This document shows positions 5,654 through 10,947 of a DNA stretch of 10,947 nt, in pieces. The notes under the pieces are model-generated. The model saw only the letters and a program-made list of their open reading frames with translations, was not told the DNA's origin and did no database searches. The position numbers and the translations under genes are program-made. The stretch comes from Prolixibacteraceae bacterium. GTDB taxonomy: Bacteria > Bacteroidota > Bacteroidia > Bacteroidales > Prolixibacteraceae. The stretch's first letter is position 1; each line of letters opens with the position of its first letter. The stretch lies in contig SKHV01000027.1 of the NCBI GenBank assembly GCA_007116765.1, positions 1 through 10,947 on the forward strand, written 5' to 3'.

Positions 5654-7519
5654 TTATTCCTTTTCGCTCAGTTCGAGCCAGCGTAGTTCTTTTTCGTCGA
5701 GAGTTGATTTCAGCAAGTCATATTTTTGTGAATGTTCCTGAAGGTCGACATGATCAAGATCGCCCGAACTCATTAGCTCTTCAAGTGCAGATACTTCTTT
5801 AGTCAAGCGGTCAATTTCGGAAATAAGTTGTTCCAATTCGCGCTTATCGTTAAATGTCAATTTGTTTGATTGCGGTTTAGGCTTTGGTGTAACAGTTTGT
5901 TTCTTTTCTTGTTGCTGTATGATTTTTTCAGTGCGCTCCTGCTCATCAATATAGTCGCGAAAAATTGAATAGTTTCCGGGAAAATTTTTAATGTAACCGC
6001 CCGGACTAAATGCAAAAATATGCTCTACAATTTTATCCATAAAGTAACGGTCGTGGCTCACAATTATCACACAGCCATTAAACCGCTGCAAATAATCTTC
6101 GAGCACAGTGAGTGTCATTATATCGAGGTCGTTAGTAGGTTCGTCGAGTATCAGAAAATTGGGGTTTTGCATTAAAACGGAACACAAATAAAGCCTTCGC
6201 TTCTCACCCCCGCTCAATTTTTCAACTTTGTTGTTTTGAGCTTCATAAGTAAAGAGAAAATGATTGAGCAATTGCGATGCACTCCATTGTTTTCCACCTC
6301 CCAGGTCGATGTATTCGGCAACTTCCTGAATTACTTCAAGCACTATCTCATCGGGTGAAAAATTAAGTCCGTCCTGACGGTAGTATCCAAATTTTACGGT
6401 TTCACCCACATCTACCTTGCCATTATCGGGCGTTAAACTTCCGGTAATGAGGTTCAGTAAAGTTGACTTACCGGTACCGTTATCGCCAACTATACCCACT
6501 TTTTCGAACCGTGAAAATTTATAGCTGAAATCATTCACTACCTTTAAATCGCCATAACTTTTACTAATGTTGTATATGTCGATTACCTTTTTCCCAAGCC
6601 TCGAAGCCTTGATATTCAGATTCAATTCTTGCTCACTCAGGTTTACCGATGCTTTTTCTTTCAATTCCTGAAATGATTCAACCCGATATTTCGATTTAGT
6701 GCCTCTAGCTTTAGGCATTCGGCGTATCCACTCCTGCTCAGTACGCATCAGGTTTCGGGCTTTTTCGGTTTCAGCCTTTAATTGCTCAATCCTTTCGGCG
6801 CGTTTTTCAACAAAGTAGGAGTAATTGCCTTTATAGCGAAAAAGCGTTTTCTGATCGATTTCAAGTATTTCGTTACACACACGATCGAGAAAATAGCGGT
6901 CGTGCGTAACCATAAACAGGGTACTGCTCATTTTTTGAAGGTACTCTTCGAGCCATTCAATCATATCGAGATCGAGGTGGTTGGTTGGCTCATCAAGAAT
7001 AATGAAATCGGGTTCGTTAATTAGCACATTGGCCAGTGCAACCCGTTTTTTTTGTCCGCCCGACAACTGCCCTACTCTTTGCTGAAAATCGTTTATTTTT
7101 AATTTCGAGAGTATCTGCTTGATTTTTACCTCGAAATCCCAGGCATTAAGCCTGTCCATTTGTTCGCTTGCATGTTGCAGGTCAACTGAAGCATCGCCAT
7201 TTATTGCAGCCTCGTAGTTACGCACGGCAGCAACCACACCGCTGGTCGAAGAATAGACCTCTTCCATTACCGTTAAATGTTCATTTAAGTCGGGTTCTTG
7301 AAGCAAATAGCTAATTGTGATATTATTAGTGAAAGTAACTTTGCCCGCATCGGGTAAATCCTTACCTGTAATGGTATTGAGTAGTGTAGTTTTACCGGCT
7401 CCGTTAGGAGCTATAAGAGCCACCTTTTGGCCTTGTGCAATAGTAAAGTTCAAATCATCGAAGAGTACCAATTCTCCCCAGTTTCGCGATAAACCTTCAA
7501 CTTGTAAATATGGAATCAT
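5654..7519 (-). CDS. ABC-F family ATP-binding protein, Uup-like
   Basis: This 621-aa protein has two ABC ATPase domains and no membrane segment, so it is a cytoplasmic ABC-F protein of the type that acts on the ribosome (translation factor or structure-specific role) and not a transporter. Domain 1 has Walker A APNGAGKTT (37-45), signature LSGGQ (152-156) and Walker B FIILDEP (172-178). The linker at about 230-290 (KRAERIEQLKAETEKARN, then QEWIRRMPKARGTKSKYR) is the interdomain P-site-tether region. Domain 2 has GDNGTGKST (345-353), LSGGE (435-439) and FLILDEP (455-461). The C-terminus (about 551-621) is a charged coiled coil like the Uup C-terminal domain. The usual first Gly of Walker A1 is Ala37, a mild change. 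Length and motifs are complete. The gene diverges from the CPBP protease gene. Confidence 0.95.
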   Translation of the reverse strand: MIPYLQVEGLSRNWGELVLFDDLNFTIAQGQKVALIAPNGAGKTTLLNTITGKDLPDAGKVTFTNNITISYLLQEPDLNEHLTVMEEVYSSTSGVVAAVRNYEAAINGDASVDLQHASEQMDRLNAWDFEVKIKQILSKLKINDFQQRVGQLSGGQKKRVALANVLINEPDFIILDEPTNHLDLDMIEWLEEYLQKMSSTLFMVTHDRYFLDRVCNEILEIDQKTLFRYKGNYSYFVEKRAERIEQLKAETEKARNLMRTEQEWIRRMPKARGTKSKYRVESFQELKEKASVNLSEQELNLNIKASRLGKKVIDIYNISKSYGDLKVVNDFSYKFSRFEKVGIVGDNGTGKSTLLNLITGSLTPDNGKVDVGETVKFGYYRQDGLNFSPDEIVLEVIQEVAEYIDLGGGKQWSASQLLNHFLFTYEAQNNKVEKLSGGEKRRLYLCSVLMQNPNFLILDEPTNDLDIMTLTVLEDYLQRFNGCVIIVSHDRYFMDKIVEHIFAFSPGGYIKNFPGNYSIFRDYIDEQERTEKIIQQQEKKQTVTPKPKPQSNKLTFNDKRELEQLISEIDRLTKEVSALEELMSSGDLDHVDLQEHSQKYDLLKSTLDEKELRWLELSEKE

Positions 7520-7533
7520 AAATTAAATTTGTA

Positions 7534-7541
7534 CAAAAATA
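7534..7541 (-). promoter_or_regulatory. candidate Bacteroidota -7 box of the ABC-F gene
   Basis: Read on the - strand this is TATTTTTG, fitting the TAnnTTTG -7 consensus of the Bacteroidota housekeeping sigma factor. It lies 14 nt before the ABC-F start codon, which would leave a very short leader of roughly 8 nt. I see no good TTTG -33 element at the expected distance, so this is only a weak candidate. Confidence 0.3.
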
Positions 7542-7625
7542 GAAAAGTTTGATGGATGTATTGTTTTAAATGCTGATGATGTTGATACCGATACTTCAAT
7601 AATAACATGTTTTACAATTATACTG

Positions 7626-8570
7626 ATGAAAAAATTCATTTCCTACTTCAAAGACTTCCACCGCGATTATTTTAGTGTTTCACTTTATTTTCTTATCGCG
7701 CTTTTCATAGGTGTTTTAATCGTTTTCAACTACACGTTCAATTTCGAAAAGTCGGTTATAAACAGCTACTATGGCAAGCCGGTTCGCATGTTTTATTTCT
7801 TTCTATACCATGCAGTTGCCTATTATGGAGTATTGCTTATTATATGGATTCACGATAAAAATAAAATAGAATTCACCCGGAAATTTTGGATTAAGAGCCT
7901 TATTGGTATGGCTATACTGGGTATTGATCGGGGTGTTTTTCCTTTTATTTCAGACCTCTTAATCAGCGATGTGCCGACAGCTACCTACCGTTTCTATTTT
8001 AAAGTACTCTTCAATTTCTACGGCTTTATAACCATTGTTTTAAGTCTGTTGCTGGTAAAACTAATTTTCGACAGAAAAACAGGAGAAGGGCTTTACGGCC
8101 TAAGCTTGAACAAAACCAACATCAATGCCTATTTTATTTTGCTTGCCATAATGGTTCCGGTGGTTTATATTGGAACTTATCTCCCCGGATTTTTAGAATA
8201 CTACCCTACTTACAAGCGTTCGGGAGGATTCAGGTTTGCTTCGTTTTACAATTTCTCGGAATGGGTAAGCGTTGTAATTTTCGAGTTTTTCTACTTAATT
8301 GATTTCCTCAATACAGAATTACTTTTCAGGGGCTTTATGGTTATAGGCTTATCGAAACTATTGGGTAAAAATGTAGTATTACCAATGGCAGCCACCTATG
8401 CGGTATTGCACTTTGGCAAACCCTGGGGCGAAACCGTAAGTTCGGTATTTGGCGGTTACTTGCTGGGAATACTTGCCCTTTACAGTCGCAACATATGGGG
8501 CGGGGTATTTATACATGGAGGAATTGCCCTTCTTATGGAACTATTTGCATTTTTGCGACAACCGGGATAA
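7626..8570 (+). CDS. CPBP family intramembrane metalloprotease-like protein
   Basis: This 314-aa integral membrane protein has about seven or eight hydrophobic segments (near 18-36, 56-74, 90-110, 128-146, 165-185, 212-230 and 270-305). The conserved CPBP (CAAX protease/bacteriocin-processing) motifs are in the C-terminal half: TELLFRG (230-236), YAVLHF with H262, and IHGGIA with H297. In Rce1-type members the first motif is EExxxR. Here the first Glu is Thr230, leaving E231 and R235. I recall Bacteroidota relatives that also keep only one Glu here, so this may be a subfamily trait and not inactivation. Substrates are unknown. It lies alone between the divergent ABC-F gene and the convergent argS. 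The start ATG at 7626 gives MKKFISYFKD, and no Shine-Dalgarno is evident. Confidence 0.85.
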   Translation: MKKFISYFKDFHRDYFSVSLYFLIALFIGVLIVFNYTFNFEKSVINSYYGKPVRMFYFFLYHAVAYYGVLLIIWIHDKNKIEFTRKFWIKSLIGMAILGIDRGVFPFISDLLISDVPTATYRFYFKVLFNFYGFITIVLSLLLVKLIFDRKTGEGLYGLSLNKTNINAYFILLAIMVPVVYIGTYLPGFLEYYPTYKRSGGFRFASFYNFSEWVSVVIFEFFYLIDFLNTELLFRGFMVIGLSKLLGKNVVLPMAATYAVLHFGKPWGETVSSVFGGYLLGILALYSRNIWGGVFIHGGIALLMELFAFLRQPG

Positions 8571-8595
8571 AAAACAAACGACAAAAAAAATGGGC

Positions 8596-8739
8596 TGTCT
8601 AAAAAGCCATTAAACTTACACTAGCCACGAAGGCTCAAAAGCACTAATACTACATAAAAAGTTAATTATGAGCACTTAATGCTTAGTGTTGCCTTTGTGT
8701 TTTTGTATATTAGTGGCCTAAGAAATGACTTTTTAGACA
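8596..8739. repeat. 144-bp imperfect palindrome, MITE-like, between convergent genes
   Basis: The outer arms TGTCTAAAAAGCCATT (8596-8611) and AATGACTTTTTAGACA (8724-8739) match in 15 of 16 positions. The similarity continues inward with gaps: CACTAGCCACGAAGGC on the left and, reading the right arm from its outer end on the opposite strand, CCACTAATA and then CACAAAGGCAACACTAA. The whole unit would form a long hairpin. TGTCT-A-rich ends are reminiscent of the GGCTGTCTCAAAA ends frequent in Bacteroidota repeats. It fills most of the spacer between the convergent CPBP and argS genes, where it may also end transcription from both sides. No coding capacity is seen. Confidence 0.6.
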
Positions 8740-8791
8740 TTCTCTTCAATAAATGCAAAATGTGCGGTATTGTTTTTTCTTTCTTGTTCCT

Positions 8792-10582
8792 TTACATTCT
8801 TTCGGGACATTCGATGCCAAGTAAGGACATAGCATGAGCAATTACCAATGCGGTTGTTTGAGCCAATTGCAGTCTAAACTTCATTATATCATCATTTTCT
8901 TCTTTCAATATTGAAAACTCATGATAAAACTGGTTGAATTCTTTTACTAAATCGTAACAATAATTTGCAACAACTGCAGGGCTAAAATTATTTGCGGCAT
9001 CGCTAACAACTTCAGGAAAAGTATTTATTTTCTTTATGAGTTCAAGCTCTTTGGCTTCGGGTTTTACATTGTTCACCTTATCACTCCACTCGATATTTGT
9101 TTCGCGGGCTTTACGCAAAATGCTTTGTATGCGGGCATAGGTGTATAAAACAAAAGGTCCGGTATTACCATTAAAGTCAATCGATTCTTCAGGATTGAAA
9201 AGCATGGTTTTTTTAGGATCAACCTTCAGTATAAAATACTTTAAAGCACCAAGCGCAATTTTCCTATAAATCTCATTTTTTTCTTGCTCACTATACTCAT
9301 CAAGTTTACCAAGTTCTTCCGATGTTTTTTTCGAAACTTCAATCATTCCTTCTACTAAATCGTCGGCATCCACAACAGTTCCCTCTCTCGATTTCATTTT
9401 GCCATGGGGTAATTCTACCATTCCGTATGAAAAGTGAAACAAACCTTTACCCCATTCATAACCTAGCTTATCGAGCAAAACAGACAAAACCTGAAAATGG
9501 TAGTTTTGTTCGTTACCCACCACATATACCATTTTACTGATATCGTAATCGTTATATCGAAGTTTTGCGGTACCTATATCCTGAGTCATATACACCGATG
9601 TGCCGTCGGAACGGAGTAATATTTTTTGATCGAGCCCGTCGTTTTCAAGATTTGCCCATACTGAACCATCATCGTGTTTCTCAAATATCCCTTCTTCCAC
9701 TCCCCGTAAAGCCTCATCGCGCCCAACGGTATACGTTTCCGACTCGTAATAAATCTTATCAAAGTCGACACCCAGTTTTTTATAGGTCACATCAAAACCA
9801 CTGTAAACCCAGCTATTCATTTTTTGCCACAACTCTCTTACTTCGGTGTCGTTGTCTTCCCATTTCAGGAGCATTTCTCTTGCCCCTTTCATACTTGGCG
9901 CATTGGCTTCGGCTTCCTCTTTCGACATTCCTTTTTCCATTAAACCGGCTACTTCCTGTTTATAAAGTTTATCGAACTGAACATAGTATTCTCCTACCAG
10001 ATGGTCGCCTTTCTTTCCCGAGTTTTCAGGAGTTTCGTTTTTTCCCGATTTCAACCATGCATACATCGACTTACAAATATGAATACCCCGGTCGTTTACA
10101 ATATTGGTTTTTACTACCCGATTGCCATTGGCTTTGAGAATTTCAGAAACCGAATATCCCAGCAAGTTATTTCGAATATGTCCTAAATGAAGTGGTTTAT
10201 TGGTATTGGGCGAAGAATATTCTACCATCACAAGTGGTGAATCGTCAGTTGACTTGGTAAAGCCAAAATTACTGTCAGTGAAATTGGCATACAAAACTTC
10301 TAACCAATAATTTGGTGAAACTACAATATTTAAAAAGCCTTTTACTACATTAAATCCAACAATTAGATCTATTTCGTTGACCAGGTAATCTCCTATTTCA
10401 CTTGCAGTTTGCTCTGGACTTTTTTTCGAAAACCGCAGAAAAGGAAATACAACCACAGTCAAATCTCCGTCAAACTCTTTGCGTGTAAGTTGGGTTTGAA
10501 TATTATCAGGATTTAATACTTCAGAATAAAGTGCTTTCAATGCAGCTGAAACTCCGTTTCTAATCTGTAAATCGATGTTCAT
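8792..10582 (-). CDS. argS: arginine--tRNA ligase
   Basis: This class I aminoacyl-tRNA synthetase charges tRNA-Arg with arginine using ATP in the cytoplasm. At 596 aa it is the usual length of a bacterial or Bacteroidota ArgRS. The N-terminal Add-1 domain (about 1-90) is followed by EYSSPNTNKPLHLGHIRN, containing the HIGH-type motif HLGH (132-135). The KMSK-equivalent loop is KMKSREG (395-401), preceded by FSYGMVELPHG. The C-terminal DALR anticodon-binding domain (about 475-596) ends in HAMSLLGIECPERM, the normal ArgRS terminus. The start at 10582 gives MNIDLQIRNG, which fits the family. No damage is seen. It has its own promoter candidate upstream and faces the CPBP gene across a palindromic spacer. 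Confidence 0.98.
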   Translation of the reverse strand: MNIDLQIRNGVSAALKALYSEVLNPDNIQTQLTRKEFDGDLTVVVFPFLRFSKKSPEQTASEIGDYLVNEIDLIVGFNVVKGFLNIVVSPNYWLEVLYANFTDSNFGFTKSTDDSPLVMVEYSSPNTNKPLHLGHIRNNLLGYSVSEILKANGNRVVKTNIVNDRGIHICKSMYAWLKSGKNETPENSGKKGDHLVGEYYVQFDKLYKQEVAGLMEKGMSKEEAEANAPSMKGAREMLLKWEDNDTEVRELWQKMNSWVYSGFDVTYKKLGVDFDKIYYESETYTVGRDEALRGVEEGIFEKHDDGSVWANLENDGLDQKILLRSDGTSVYMTQDIGTAKLRYNDYDISKMVYVVGNEQNYHFQVLSVLLDKLGYEWGKGLFHFSYGMVELPHGKMKSREGTVVDADDLVEGMIEVSKKTSEELGKLDEYSEQEKNEIYRKIALGALKYFILKVDPKKTMLFNPEESIDFNGNTGPFVLYTYARIQSILRKARETNIEWSDKVNNVKPEAKELELIKKINTFPEVVSDAANNFSPAVVANYCYDLVKEFNQFYHEFSILKEENDDIMKFRLQLAQTTALVIAHAMSLLGIECPERM

Positions 10583-10605
10583 TTTGATTCATTTTTTATG
10601 CGGTG

Positions 10606-10613
10606 CAAATATA
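10606..10613 (-). promoter_or_regulatory. candidate -7 box of argS
   Basis: On the - strand this reads TATATTTG, a full match to the Bacteroidota TAnnTTTG -7 consensus, 23 nt before the argS start codon, giving a leader of roughly 15-20 nt. The -33 element is not clear (an ATTG lies about 24 nt upstream). Confidence 0.5.
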
Positions 10614-10653
10614 ATTAATTGAAACGAGTAGCTTACTCAATCCAAAAAAAACA

Positions 10654-10661
10654 TATATTTG
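10654..10661 (+). promoter_or_regulatory. candidate -7 box of the methyltransferase gene
   Basis: TATATTTG on the + strand matches TAnnTTTG, and the start site would be near 10668. The resulting leader of roughly 180 nt carries the structured element at 10708-10769. It sits back to back with the argS box in the same 270-bp spacer. No convincing -33 TTTG is visible. Confidence 0.45.
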
Positions 10662-10707
10662 TACTGCACAAATAATTTTATGTATTTAAACTTTTCTATA
10701 TCCGCGT

Positions 10708-10769
10708 AAAGCCGGGTTTCGGCTTTTAATTATTTCAAAGCAGTAAATCTACTCTATTTACAGCCCGGC
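10708..10769 (+). ncRNA. candidate structured 5' leader (three-way junction or alternative hairpin)
   Basis: Two competing folds can be drawn. Fold A is a three-way junction: P1 GCCGGG (10711-10716) with CCCGGC (10764-10769), P2 GCTTT (10722-10726) with AAAGC (10737-10741), and P3 GTAAAT (10743-10748) with ATTTAC (10756-10761). Its junctions are short (5, 1 and 2 nt). Fold B is a local hairpin, AAAGCCG (10708-10714) with CGGCTTT (10720-10726), followed by an A/T-rich tract, similar to a weak terminator. The strand 10711-10714 is shared, so the folds exclude each other. This G/C-rich patch stands out in an A/T-rich leader upstream of a SAM-dependent methyltransferase. All pairings are perfect Watson-Crick. 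Function as a riboswitch or attenuator is inference, and I recognise no known class. Confidence 0.35.
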
Positions 10770-10845
10770 AATCTATTGGTAAAATTCTTATAAATATTAA
10801 TCAATTGCAGTATTTAATTTCAATTGCTGCTAAAATTATAATATC

Positions 10846-10947
10846 ATGAAACAATGGTACGAGGCATTATTTACAAATTATGCCCACAAATACGAAGACG
10901 AATGTTTTACAAAAGGAACATTGAACGAAGTTGACTTTATTGAAAAA
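10846..10947 (+). CDS. class I SAM-dependent methyltransferase, N-terminal fragment
   Basis: Only 34 codons are inside the window. The text WYEALFTNYAHKYEDECFTKGTLNEVDFIEK matches the N-terminal helix region of small Bacteroidota class I methyltransferases of the UbiE/Methyltransf_11 type, which typically begin with an x-WYE-x-LF-x-x-YA-x-x-YD pattern and have the SAM-binding glycine motif soon after. The motif itself lies beyond the right edge. The ATG at 10846 follows an A/T-rich segment with no Shine-Dalgarno, typical of the phylum. The substrate is unknown. Confidence 0.7.
   Translation, partial: MKQWYEALFTNYAHKYEDECFTKGTLNEVDFIEK

Noticed and set aside
9565..10137. 190-codon + strand open frame
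   Set aside because: It lies wholly antisense inside argS, whose motifs and full length are unambiguous. The translation is Ser/Pro/Arg/Tyr-rich nonsense without a domain.
10708..10769. Known purine or SAM riboswitch, or a tRNA
   Set aside because: The three-way junction recalls a purine aptamer in outline, but the conserved junction and loop nucleotides are not recognisable. No SAM class signature and no tRNA cloverleaf with a T-loop is seen.

Overview
The window looks like chromosomal DNA from a Bacteroidota (Bacteroidetes) bacterium. Three observations point that way: A/T-rich spacers with TAnnTTTG-type -7 promoter boxes, start codons that mostly lack Shine-Dalgarno sequences, and the protein types present (an Uup-like ABC-F protein, a short-motif CPBP protease, a duplicated TonB_C protein). 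My guess is an anaerobic or facultative Bacteroidales/Marinilabiliales-like organism, because a corrinoid methyltransferase locus is present. That placement is inference.

Region 1 (1-3637, + strand) is a tight run of four genes. They are the C-terminal part of a cobalamin-binding corrinoid protein (cut by the left edge), a uroporphyrinogen-decarboxylase-fold MtaA/CmuA-like protein, a DUF1638-like protein, and a soluble GAF-PAS histidine kinase. Spacing is 3 nt, then a TAATG overlap, then an 11-nt overlap, so expression is probably translationally coupled. The first three fit a corrinoid-dependent methyl transfer system and the kinase probably senses its substrate or cofactor state. The UroD-like protein has lost both cysteines of the usual His-x-Cys...Cys zinc site, while the DUF1638 protein carries a possible Cys/His metal site. 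This is the most interesting biology in the window.

Region 2 (3638-5653) is an A/T-rich block of decayed or accessory DNA. It holds an inverted repeat resembling paired insertion-sequence ends, an AlbA_2/Schlafen-type ATP-binding gene remnant with in-frame stops, a second palindrome, a secreted protein with MORN-like text and two tandem TonB_C domains interrupted by one in-frame amber codon, and a stretch with only a doubtful 117-codon ORF.

Region 3 (5654-8791) holds an intact Uup-like ABC-F ATPase (- strand) diverging from a CPBP membrane protease (+ strand). A 144-bp long imperfect palindrome (MITE-like, possibly also a bidirectional terminator) separates the protease from the convergent argS.

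Region 4 (8792-10947) holds complete argS (- strand) diverging from the first 34 codons of a class I SAM-dependent methyltransferase (+ strand). That gene has a leader of roughly 180 nt which can fold into a compact three-way junction or into a competing terminator-like hairpin. I see no tRNA, rRNA, CRISPR array, intact transposase or integrase in the window.
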